5,102 nucleotides of DNA, taken from NCBI GenBank assembly GCA_017533545.1, contig JAFXHW010000045.1:1-5102 (forward strand), read 5' to 3'. This document shows, in pieces, positions 1-5,102 of this stretch; positions within the stretch are counted from its first letter, which is position 1; every line of letters starts with the position of its first letter. Origin of the DNA: Clostridia bacterium. GTDB taxonomy: Bacteria > Bacillota_A > Clostridia > Oscillospirales > CAG-272. The position numbers were made by a program, and so were the translations under genes. Below the pieces are notes generated by a model that made no database searches, was not told where the DNA came from, and was given only the letters and a program-made list of their open reading frames with translations.

Positions 1-561
1 AGGTTATACGACATACTGTCGCTTTTCGGCCTGTCATACAAAATCAGATGTGATTTTGAGAATGCACGGCTCGTTTTTGAGCTTTGGCAGGGAGGGGACA
101 GACGATGGAACTGTCCCGATGGGCGTTGCGCTCTTCTTTGGGACGAAAGAGGAAACATCGCCGATTACTCTTACAAAAGATCTCACCTTCCCTACAACAG
201 GATATACGTATGTTCAAGCACACATACCGTCTGCTATGATATTTCAGATGGCGAGGACGTGCGCGAGCTGTATTTTTACGCTCGTGATGCCAGAAAAGGC
301 AACATGACCGACAGTGAGTTTAAAGATTATCTCGTTGGTGTTGGCATGGAAAAGTTGGCGTCGGTAAACAAAAAAGCGACGCTGGAGATCAGTTTTGACA
401 CCTCGGCGTATCCGAAATATCCTTCGGCTTTTGATGTTGGTGATCTTTGCGATATCATCATCGCTCCCGTTGATGGGGTGGTCGAAGGAAGGCTTGCCGA
501 ACTTGAGGAGAGGGTGTCGGATGGGAAGCGGATATTGAAGGGCAAATTCATCTTAAATTAA
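1..561 (+). CDS. Phage tail hub protein, ReqiPepy6 Gp37-like family (5' partial)
   Basis: Frame 1 is open from the first base to the TAA at 559-561, giving 186 residues of a protein that begins outside the window; the ATG at 259 is internal and should not be taken as the start. The visible part resembles the C-terminal portion of the siphovirus ReqiPepy6 Gp37-like tail proteins of Gram-positive phages: a stretch reading LSYKIRCDFENARLVFEL (about 11-28), a GGDR turn (31-34), the segment LLWDERGNIADYSYKRS (45-61), and near the end FDVGDLCDIII (144-154) followed by a domain in which a GRLAELEE segment precedes the final strand. In that family the protein sits at the tail tip or hub next to the distal tail protein, and the gene precedes receptor-binding proteins, as here. 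The next gene starts 23 bases later. The family call rests on remembered motif similarity, not on a search. A generic minor tail protein is the alternative. Confidence 0.72.
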   Translation, partial: RLYDILSLFGLSYKIRCDFENARLVFELWQGGDRRWNCPDGRCALLWDERGNIADYSYKRSHLPYNRIYVCSSTHTVCYDISDGEDVRELYFYARDARKGNMTDSEFKDYLVGVGMEKLASVNKKATLEISFDTSAYPKYPSAFDVGDLCDIIIAPVDGVVEGRLAELEERVSDGKRILKGKFILN

Positions 562-584
562 CACAGAAAGGAAAATATTGAATA

Positions 585-1388
585 ATGGCTTTAAGAAGCG
601 GACTTTTTGACAGCACCGAGATAATCGAGAGTGCGTCGGGATATCCGAGAGGCAACAGAGCCGAGAATGCTGAGTTTTTTGCACGCTATTTCTCACGCTT
701 TGTGGGCAACGGCGTGTATGCGTCGCCGTCCGACGGTTTTTTGGTCAAGGCGGGCGACGGTCTTAATGTGAAGATAATGCCCGGCGACGCCTTCATAAAC
801 GGATATTTCGCCTTTTGCACCGAGGAGCAGATAATTTCGCTTTTTTCGGGTGTTGAGGAGACGGTTTACCGAATCGTTTTGCGAATGAACAGAATATTGG
901 GCTGTATTTCTCTCGAGGTTCTTGACGACAATATCGCACTGACGAGAAATGAAAATATATACGAGCTTGCGCTTGCCGATGTCAGAGTGGGCGCCTCTGC
1001 ATCATATATCATGCAGAGCGACATCGTTGATTTGCGTTTTGACAGTGAGCTTTGCGGTATGGTTACCGCCCTTATCGATCAGCTTGACACGAGTGCTTTC
1101 GCCGAGCAGCTTGATGCAGTGATTGCCGATTCGGCCGATGCCTATGCATCGCAGCTCGATTTTATTGCATCTGCCGAGCAGGAGTTTTGCCTTTGGATCG
1201 ACTCATTGCACGAGCGCATCGGCGAGGACGGCATTGTCAATTTGGCTCAAAACAAAGCCGAGCGCGATCTTTCAAACGTACTCGACGGTTCGATTTTAAG
1301 CCGTCATCTGAGCGACGAGGTATTATCCCAAATGGGCGGCGTCAGTATGATCTTTAAAGGCAATATGTACTCGTTTGCGGTGATATAA
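585..1388 (+). CDS. Phage baseplate / tail-fibre structural protein
   Basis: A complete 267-residue protein. The ATG at 585 is preceded by AAAGGA at 567-572 with a 12-base spacer. The N-terminal domain (about 8-80) carries the pattern SASGYPRGNRAENAEFFARYF, here read over residues 16-36, then FVGNGVY, and later VKIMPGDAFINGYFAF (62-77). This layout, in which a short helix leads into a beta-rich domain, recurs in upper-baseplate and tail-fibre N-termini of Firmicutes prophages. A second typical stretch, YELALADVRVGA (126-137) followed by IVDLRFDSELCGMV (147-160), matches the 'D(T/L)RxDxxxCGxV' signature of the same proteins. Residues 160-235 are rich in Ala, Asp and Leu and are probably helical or coiled coil, consistent with a trimeric stalk. 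It lies between the hub gene and the glycine-rich tip gene, so it plausibly links tail tip to receptor-binding element. The structural role is fairly secure; the exact baseplate position is inference. Confidence 0.72.
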   Translation: MALRSGLFDSTEIIESASGYPRGNRAENAEFFARYFSRFVGNGVYASPSDGFLVKAGDGLNVKIMPGDAFINGYFAFCTEEQIISLFSGVEETVYRIVLRMNRILGCISLEVLDDNIALTRNENIYELALADVRVGASASYIMQSDIVDLRFDSELCGMVTALIDQLDTSAFAEQLDAVIADSADAYASQLDFIASAEQEFCLWIDSLHERIGEDGIVNLAQNKAERDLSNVLDGSILSRHLSDEVLSQMGGVSMIFKGNMYSFAVI

Positions 1389-1420
1389 CCGCTGAGAACA
1401 AATTAGAAAGGAAAGAGAAA

Positions 1421-1945
1421 ATGATACCTTACACCGAAGTTATAACACAAAGCAAGGATTGGTCCTGTCCGGAGAGCGGCACCTACAAGGTGATCTGTGT
1501 CGGTTCGGGCGGCGATGGCACTACCGACGGCATGGTGGGCGATATGGGACAGATAGATATGAAATGCTTGACTCTGCAGAAGGGCGCGAGCATTTCCTGC
1601 ACCATTTCGTCCGAAACATCATTCGGCTCTTATATGAGCTGTTCTAAGGGATCAAGTATTCCCCTGGCATTGTCTCCCAACGGATCGAACGTATGCACGG
1701 GTGTGTTTGTGGGAGGCGTCGGAGGATACACTCTTGACGGAACATTTGGCGGCAATGGCGCGATCTTTGCTTATACTGGTACGAATGCGACCAATCTCAC
1801 CTCGACCTCGCCCGTCAAAAACGGCGGTATGCCCGGCGCTACCGGAAACGGATATGGTGCAGGCGGAGGATATGCATCGAATACTGCGGGCAAATCGGCC
1901 ACATTAGGCAGAAGCGGCGTTATTGTGATACAACGTGTGGAATAA
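1421..1945 (+). CDS. Glycine-rich phage tail-tip protein, possible receptor-binding adhesin
   Basis: A complete 174-residue protein with a good start: AAAGGA at 1407-1412, eight bases before the ATG, and 32 bases after the preceding stop. The N-terminus (about 5-32) reads like the 'xxWxxPxSGTYKVxCVGxGG' opening of glycine-rich tail-fibre domains. Glycine-rich loops follow (GVFVGGVGGYTLDGTFGGNG, 94-113). The end, GYGAGGGYAS (144-153) and SGVIVIQRVE, matches the common 'GxGAGGG...GVIVIxx' C-terminus of these proteins. Such proteins form the outermost tail tip and often set host range. There is no enzymatic motif. Six cysteines (16, 26, 49, 60, 74, 92) all lie in the first half, which is unusual for this fold. 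It is the last gene of the plus-strand cluster and is followed seven bases later by a terminator hairpin. The glycine-rich fold is clear; receptor binding is inferred from position and family. Confidence 0.7.
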   Translation: MIPYTEVITQSKDWSCPESGTYKVICVGSGGDGTTDGMVGDMGQIDMKCLTLQKGASISCTISSETSFGSYMSCSKGSSIPLALSPNGSNVCTGVFVGGVGGYTLDGTFGGNGAIFAYTGTNATNLTSTSPVKNGGMPGATGNGYGAGGGYASNTAGKSATLGRSGVIVIQRVE

Positions 1946-1952
1946 CTGCAAC

Positions 1953-1989
1953 AAAAAACCGATACGGAATTATCCGTATCGGTTTTTTT
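1953..1989. terminator. Bidirectional intrinsic terminator between convergent genes
   Basis: A ten-base-pair perfect stem, CCGATACGGA at 1959-1968 with TCCGTATCGG at 1973-1982, encloses the four-base loop ATTA. It is flanked by six A (1953-1958) and seven T (1983-1989). The symmetry gives a U tract on both strands. It sits 7 bases after the stop of the glycine-rich tail gene and 3 bases before the stop codon of the convergent histidine kinase gene, so it should end transcripts from both sides. Confidence 0.92.
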
Positions 1990-1992
1990 ACG

Positions 1993-3510
1993 TTATTTCG
2001 GGCTTTCGTTTTTCATACCCTCGGCGGCCGCCTTCGCAGCGGCGTGCTTTGCCTCCTGCGATGCCTTATAGGCCTGTTCGCTTGTCGGCTGGAGTGTGAA
2101 GGTAAACGAGCAATATTTGCCCATCTCCGAGCGGCACCAAATGCGCTCGTTGTGGGCGTTTATGATGGTCTTGGAAATATAAAGCCCAAGTCCCGAACCG
2201 GTTTTATCAAGTCCACGGCTCTTGTCCGCTTTGTAAAAGCGTTCAAAGACGTATGGCATATCCTCTTTGGATATACCCTCGCCCTCATTGTACACCGAAA
2301 CGTGCACCTTTTTATCCTTGGTGTGGAGTGATATTTTGTACTTTCCGCCTTCGCGTGCGAATTTTACCGCATTGTCGCATAGGTTGAACAGTATCTGATA
2401 TATCGCGTCATGGTCGGCATTGACGTACATTCTGTCCTCTTCGCAGTCGAATTCGACGTCGAGATTTTTGTTGTTGATCTTCTGCTCGAAGGAAATGAGT
2501 ATCTGGCGCGCCATTTCGCAGATATCGAAGGGCTCGTAGTTGAACTTTCTGTCACCCGCCTGAATACGGGATATATCCAGAAGGGAGGAGACGAGTCGGG
2601 AGAGACGTCGTACCTCCTGAGCGATGATATCGAAATAGTAATTGTACTTTTCGGGAGGGATCGCGCCGGCAAGGATACTGTCTATCGTTGCGCCGATGTT
2701 GAACATCGGGGTTCGCAGGTCGTGTGATACGTTTGCAAGGAAGGTGCGGCGCATATCCTCGTAGCTGGCAAGAGATGTCGCCATATTGTTGAATGCCACA
2801 GCCAGCTCGGCGACCTCATCGTTGCCGATGACGGGGACACGCACATCAAAATGACCGGCTGCGAAGCTTTTCGCCGCGCGGCTCATCTGCTTTAAGGGAC
2901 CGATGATCTTTTCAGTGATGAAATATACCGCGATAAGCGCGGCGAGCATGATCCAAAGGCTGGAGATGATAAGCGTTTTCATCATGTCCTGCATGAGCTG
3001 ATTCATGCTGTCCTCCGATGCGCAGGCAAATATCGCGCCTTCGAAGCTGGAGCCGTTATATATGGGAAGTGCGTAGTAGCTGTACTGATCGTTGAATACT
3101 CCATCAAGGAATCCCGATCCGAACAGGTTGCCGCTCTCGATGATGTTCTGCATCGTTACTGCATTTACCGACGGGTGGGAAAGGGCAATATTCGACAAAA
3201 GGATACTGCCGTCAGAATCGATGTAGAGTATGACCGCCTCATTTGTGAACATCGCCAATGTGGAGATGTCGCGCAATATACCCATTCTGTCGCCCATGAT
3301 GTATTCATCGTAGCTGTCGCATCCCGAAGAGGAAAAACCTTGCTCCATATAGAGCTTGACGTTCTGTGCCGAGCGTTTTAAGGTGTCCTCGGTTGATGCA
3401 TCGGAATGGCTCTGCATCATTGAACTGATAATACCTGCCAGAATCATGAACGCGATTACGATGATCAGCATGAACGCGGTAATGTATTTCGCAAATACGC
3501 TCTTATACAA
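1993..3510 (-). CDS. Membrane sensor histidine kinase (HAMP-HisKA-HATPase)
   Basis: A full-length 505-residue kinase. Membrane segments lie at about 10-31 and 178-199, with an extracytoplasmic sensor domain between them, probably PAS/Cache-like (ALPIYNGSSFEGAIFA, 147-162). HAMP spans about 200-250. The H-box is SHDLRTP with H263; D264 and T267 give the HDxxT pattern expected of a kinase that can also act as phosphatase. The ATPase domain has an N-box (FNLCDNAVKF, N376 and N380), G1 as NEGEGI (408-413, with Asn where Asp is usual), an F-box FERFYKADKSR (422-432) and G2 TGSGLGLYISK (437-447). A hydrophilic Ala/Lys-rich tail (about 477-505) follows the catalytic core. The start is TTG at 3510-3508: the next in-frame ATG, codon 14, lies inside the first membrane helix, so it would lose the basic N-terminus. 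It is paired with the response regulator upstream. The signal sensed cannot be told from the sequence. Confidence 0.95.
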   Translation of the reverse strand: MYKSVFAKYITAFMLIIVIAFMILAGIISSMMQSHSDASTEDTLKRSAQNVKLYMEQGFSSSGCDSYDEYIMGDRMGILRDISTLAMFTNEAVILYIDSDGSILLSNIALSHPSVNAVTMQNIIESGNLFGSGFLDGVFNDQYSYYALPIYNGSSFEGAIFACASEDSMNQLMQDMMKTLIISSLWIMLAALIAVYFITEKIIGPLKQMSRAAKSFAAGHFDVRVPVIGNDEVAELAVAFNNMATSLASYEDMRRTFLANVSHDLRTPMFNIGATIDSILAGAIPPEKYNYYFDIIAQEVRRLSRLVSSLLDISRIQAGDRKFNYEPFDICEMARQILISFEQKINNKNLDVEFDCEEDRMYVNADHDAIYQILFNLCDNAVKFAREGGKYKISLHTKDKKVHVSVYNEGEGISKEDMPYVFERFYKADKSRGLDKTGSGLGLYISKTIINAHNERIWCRSEMGKYCSFTFTLQPTSEQAYKASQEAKHAAAKAAAEGMKNESPK

Positions 3511-3518
3511 TTTTGAAC

Positions 3519-3542
3519 CACATTCCTTTCATATTCAATGTG
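3519..3542 (-). promoter_or_regulatory. Small hairpin holding the kinase Shine-Dalgarno, before a TTG start
   Basis: On the minus strand CACATT (3542-3537) can pair with AATGTG (3524-3519), leaving a 12-base loop that contains most of the only plausible Shine-Dalgarno, AAAGGA (3529-3524). That site is 13 bases from the TTG start at 3510, longer than the usual 5-9. Folding would shorten the effective distance or limit access. The pairing is visible in the sequence; its effect on translation is inference, and a six-pair AT-rich stem is only marginally stable. Confidence 0.4.
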
Positions 3543-3548
3543 ATCTTT

Positions 3549-3582
3549 AAAAATACGGAGAGAGCGCTTTATGCTCTCTCCG
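3549..3582 (-). terminator. Intrinsic terminator or attenuator between response regulator and kinase
   Basis: A perfect ten-base-pair stem, CGGAGAGAGC and GCTCTCTCCG (plus-strand positions 3556-3565 and 3573-3582), has a seven-base loop. Read on the minus strand the stem is followed directly by TATTTTT (3555-3549). It starts 19 bases after the response regulator stop and ends 38 bases before the kinase start. On the plus strand no U tract follows, so it acts in the direction of the two-component genes. Since no clear promoter lies between it and the kinase, partial read-through is the simplest way for the kinase to be expressed. Confidence 0.8.
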
Positions 3583-3601
3583 CATCGGTTGTTTTACAAA
3601 A

Positions 3602-4291
3602 TTACTGAAGAAGCTCGAACTTGTATCCGACGCCCCAAACGGTCTTTAAGATCCACTTGTCGGAAACACCCTCAAGCTTTTCGCGAAGACGCTTGACGTG
3701 AACGTCGACGGTACGGCTGTCACCGAGATAGTCAAAGCCCCATACCTTGTCAAGAAGCTGATCGCGCGAGAATACGCGGTTGTAGTTGGAGGCAAGGAAG
3801 TAGAGGAGCTCGAGTTCCTTGGGGGGAATATCGACCGATTTGCCGTTGAGCTTGAGCTCGTATTTGAGAAGGCTGATCTCGATGTTATCGAACTTGATAA
3901 CCTCTTCGTCATTCTGGTGATCGTGTGCACTGTAACGGCGGAGAACCGCTTTGATACGGGCGGAAAGCTCCTTCATCTCAAAGGGCTTGACCATGAAGTC
4001 GTCGGCACCGAGTTCAAGACCGAGCACCTTGTCGAAAACTTCACCCTTTGCGGTGATCATAATAATAGGCTTCGAGGAGATCTCGCGGATCTCGCGGCAT
4101 ACCTGCCAGCCGTCCTTTTTGGGGAGCATGATGTCGAGCAGGACAAGGTCAGGCTCGTACATTTTAAAGAAGGTAACGCCCTCGGCGCCGTCGTTTGCGG
4201 TTTTTACCTCATATCCTTCGTTTTCAAGGAAAAGGCGTAACATGTCACATATATTGACATCATCATCGATTGCAAGGATTTTTGTTGCCAT
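3602..4291 (-). CDS. Response regulator, OmpR/PhoB family
   Basis: A complete 229-residue transcription factor of normal length for the family. The receiver domain (about 3-117) has the acidic pocket D9-D10, phospho-acceptor D53 in LLDIMLPKKDG, switch residue T80 and the conserved K102 in VKPF; the aromatic switch position is F99 rather than the more usual Tyr. After a short polar linker (121-130) comes a winged-helix DNA-binding domain (about 131-227) with PPKELELLYFLA (156-167), the recognition-helix region SRTVDVHVKRLREKL (192-206) and the wing VWGVGYKF (218-225). The ATG at 4291 has a perfect AGGAGG eight bases upstream. It is the first gene of the pair, with the kinase 91 bases downstream, and should be phosphorylated by it. 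Repeats upstream of its promoter suggest that it controls its own expression. It cannot be assigned to a named system such as PhoP, ResD or VanR from sequence alone, so no symbol is given. Confidence 0.96.
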   Translation of the reverse strand: MATKILAIDDDVNICDMLRLFLENEGYEVKTANDGAEGVTFFKMYEPDLVLLDIMLPKKDGWQVCREIREISSKPIIMITAKGEVFDKVLGLELGADDFMVKPFEMKELSARIKAVLRRYSAHDHQNDEEVIKFDNIEISLLKYELKLNGKSVDIPPKELELLYFLASNYNRVFSRDQLLDKVWGFDYLGDSRTVDVHVKRLREKLEGVSDKWILKTVWGVGYKFELLQ

Positions 4292-4299
4292 TGTATTAT

Positions 4300-4305
4300 C
4301 CTCCT
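4300..4305 (-). promoter_or_regulatory. Strong ribosome binding site of the response regulator
   Basis: AGGAGG on the minus strand, eight bases before the ATG at 4291. It fixes this start codon and contrasts with the weak, distant site and TTG start of the kinase. Confidence 0.9.
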
Positions 4306-4308
4306 GTA

Positions 4309-4334
4309 TGTTAATATTAATGTTAAATTGTAAA
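4309..4334 (-). repeat. TTAACA-like repeats in the response regulator leader
   Basis: Minus-strand copies of TTTACA (4334-4329), TTAACA (4326-4321), TTAATA (4320-4315) and TTAACA (4314-4309) lie between the predicted promoter and the ribosome site. The two exact TTAACA copies are 12 bases apart, close to the TTAACA spacing seen in PhoP boxes of Bacillus. The region is very AT-rich, so chance is a real possibility; if bound, this position would favour repression. Confidence 0.25.
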
Positions 4335-4359
4335 CTTCGTTATTTTTTTAACCATGTTT

Positions 4360-4388
4360 ATTATATCACGGCAATGTGATGGCTAAAT
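4360..4388 (-). promoter_or_regulatory. Predicted promoter of the two-component operon
   Basis: A perfect TATAAT lies at 4365-4360 on the minus strand, implying a transcription start near 4353 and a leader of about 60 bases. At 16 to 18 bases upstream only weak -35 candidates exist (ATTTAG or TTTAGC around 4388-4382). A good -10 with a poor -35 is typical of promoters that need an activator, and the phased repeats described next to it overlap this -35 position. Confidence 0.55.
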
Positions 4389-4413
4389 GAAGAATTTATG
4401 AACAATATGTAAA
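4381..4413 (-). repeat. 11-bp phased direct repeats, putative OmpR-family operator
   Basis: On the minus strand TTCATAAATTC (4402-4392) is followed at once by TTCATTTAGCC (4391-4381), so TTCAT recurs at exactly 11 bases. A weaker unit, TTTACATATTG (4413-4403), matches the first at 7 of 11 positions and keeps the same phase. OmpR/PhoB regulators bind as head-to-tail dimers to direct repeats one helical turn apart, often overlapping the -35. Here the block ends 15 bases before TATAAT, the expected place. Autoregulation by the adjacent regulator is inference. Confidence 0.5.
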
Positions 4414-4418
4414 TCAAT

Positions 4419-4448
4419 AAAAAAGACAGAGCGCGCTCTGCCTTTTTT
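4419..4448 (-). terminator. Intrinsic terminator of the phosphoesterase gene
   Basis: The palindrome at 4427-4440 folds as CAGAG, loop CGCG, CTCTG; one A-C mismatch then a G-C pair extends it into six A (4419-4424) against six T (4443-4448). On the minus strand it begins 7 bases after the phosphoesterase stop and runs into TTTTTT. The A/T flanks are symmetric, so it could also stop plus-strand transcripts. It separates the phosphoesterase transcript from the two-component operon. Confidence 0.85.
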
Positions 4449-4454
4449 ATACGA

Positions 4455-5090
4455 TTATTTTTTCTTTTTTAAAAGCAAGAAAACAGCAAGCAGGACAACG
4501 GGTACGGCTGCGGCGCAAATAATTACCGGCAAGACGGTGACATTTGCTGCGCCTTTATCGGCGCCATCCACGACGTTATCGGCACTGTTTACAACTGCAA
4601 TTTCGAGTTCAAACTGATTGTCCGCCATAAAGAATTTTTCGTTGACGGTGGAATAGTATTCAACGGAAACCTTGCTGCCGTCTTCCGAAAAATAGAGCAT
4701 TGCGACCATGCCGGTGGGGCACATATTGATATCAACGCCCTGAGGATCCACGAGCATCTGAGTTACGATATTTCCGTGGATACCCGCATCCTGCGAGACA
4801 ACGATATTGTCATGCGGATCGTGTCCCGAGATCACCATTACGATATTTTCATGCTGAGAGACCAGCTTGTCCCATATGTGGTCGCCATTGTTTTCTCCGC
4901 CGTTACCGATCGGAGGGTAGACGTCGTTTGCATCGAGGGTGGTTCCGTCGCGAAACAAATATGCGTGTGTGGTTATGATGACGTTATGATTGGGATGCTC
5001 TTCAATAACGCCGCTCGCCCAATCAAGTACCTCATCCGACGGACCGAAATCGAGCGCCATGATAAGGTATTTGTTGTCGCCCACGATCAT
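4455..5090 (-). CDS. Calcineurin-like phosphoesterase, C-terminal half with membrane anchor (probably truncated or disrupted)
   Basis: From the ATG at 5090 the frame encodes 211 residues that look like the second half of an extracytoplasmic metallophosphoesterase: VGDNKYLIMALDFGPSDEVL (3-22), then VIITTHAYL (37-45) with metal-ligand candidate H42, and VISGHDPHDN (86-95) with H90 and H93. The beta-rich end VAMLYFSEDGSKVSVEYYST (129-148) follows. After a linker there is a hydrophobic helix (about 185-207) and KKKK, a membrane anchor with no LPxTG motif. The N-terminal motifs of the fold (DxH, GDxxD, GNHD) that hold the rest of the bimetal site are absent, and this ATG begins in mid-domain. A TAA in the same frame sits at 5093-5091, directly before it. 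Only a weak GGA precedes the ATG. The likely reading is an interrupted or frameshifted gene whose first half lies beyond the right edge; a stand-alone fragment would hardly be active. The substrate is unknown. Confidence 0.7.
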   Translation of the reverse strand: MIVGDNKYLIMALDFGPSDEVLDWASGVIEEHPNHNVIITTHAYLFRDGTTLDANDVYPPIGNGGENNGDHIWDKLVSQHENIVMVISGHDPHDNIVVSQDAGIHGNIVTQMLVDPQGVDINMCPTGMVAMLYFSEDGSKVSVEYYSTVNEKFFMADNQFELEIAVVNSADNVVDGADKGAANVTVLPVIICAAAVPVVLLAVFLLLKKKK

Positions 5091-5102
5091 TTATATTTCC
5101 AT

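Noticed and set aside
50..307. Plus-strand ORF of 85 codons overlapping the first phage gene.
   Set aside because: The other frame is open from base 1 to 561 with clear tail-protein motifs; this ORF is a shadow with no ribosome site or recognisable domain.
1946..1992. Possible phage attachment site at the edge of the tail genes.
   Set aside because: The interval is filled by the terminator hairpin, there is no tRNA end or repeated core, and no second copy is visible in the window.
2044..2727. Plus-strand and alternative minus-strand ORFs inside the histidine kinase.
   Set aside because: All overlap the well-supported catalytic domains of the kinase and show no domain of their own.
3503..3523. 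Six-codon minus-strand ORF with ATG at 3523 that overlaps the kinase TTG start.
   Set aside because: Its ATG abuts the Shine-Dalgarno with no spacer, so translation of it is unlikely; an upstream-ORF control role is not supported.
3698..4379. Long plus-strand ORFs antisense to the response regulator (180 and 142 codons).
   Set aside because: They mirror the conserved regulator reading frame, lack ribosome sites and resemble no protein; such antisense ORFs are common opposite GC-biased genes.
4365..4380. Inverted repeat ATCAC-N6-GTGAT between the -35 and -10 regions.
   Set aside because: Only five base pairs per arm, in the opposite sense to a CRP/FNR-type site; short enough to occur by chance.
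1..5102. CRISPR array, tRNA or rRNA gene, insertion sequence or diversity-generating retroelement.
   Set aside because: No regular repeat-spacer pattern, RNA gene, transposase, reverse transcriptase or template repeat was seen on either strand.

Overview
The window looks like a fragment of an anaerobic Firmicutes genome, most likely a gut-type Clostridia. This is judged from Shine-Dalgarno sites of the AGGAGG and AGAAAGGA type, U-tract hairpin terminators, mid-range GC by eye, a Gram-positive style histidine kinase and a phosphoesterase with a C-terminal membrane anchor. The genus cannot be fixed from sequence alone.

Left part, plus strand (1-1945): the distal end of a siphovirus-like tail module. 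It holds the C-terminal part of a ReqiPepy6 Gp37-like tail hub protein (1-561, open at the left edge), a baseplate or tail-fibre structural protein (585-1388), and a short glycine-rich, cysteine-containing tail-tip protein that may bind the receptor (1421-1945). They are closely spaced, each with an AGAAAGGA ribosome site, and read like one late operon. The module stops at a symmetric hairpin terminator (1953-1989), and no holin, endolysin, integrase or att site is visible.

Middle, minus strand (4402-1993): a two-component system transcribed towards the phage genes. The OmpR/PhoB-type response regulator (4291-3602) comes first and the membrane sensor histidine kinase (3510-1993) second. In front of the regulator are a TATAAT box with a poor -35 and 11-bp phased TTCAT repeats, which suggest activator-type autoregulation. 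Between the two genes lies a hairpin with a U tract. The kinase then starts at TTG, with its Shine-Dalgarno in the loop of a second small hairpin, so the kinase is probably made in smaller amounts than the regulator.

Right part, minus strand (5090-4455): the C-terminal half of a calcineurin-like phosphoesterase with a C-terminal transmembrane anchor, followed by its own terminator (4419-4448). The N-terminal metal-binding motifs are absent, and an in-frame stop lies directly upstream of the first ATG, so it is either a disrupted gene or a fragment.

No stretch longer than about 165 bases lacks a gene. The window shows no wholly new system; its most interesting points are the layered down-tuning of the kinase, the abrupt end of the tail module, and the split phosphoesterase.
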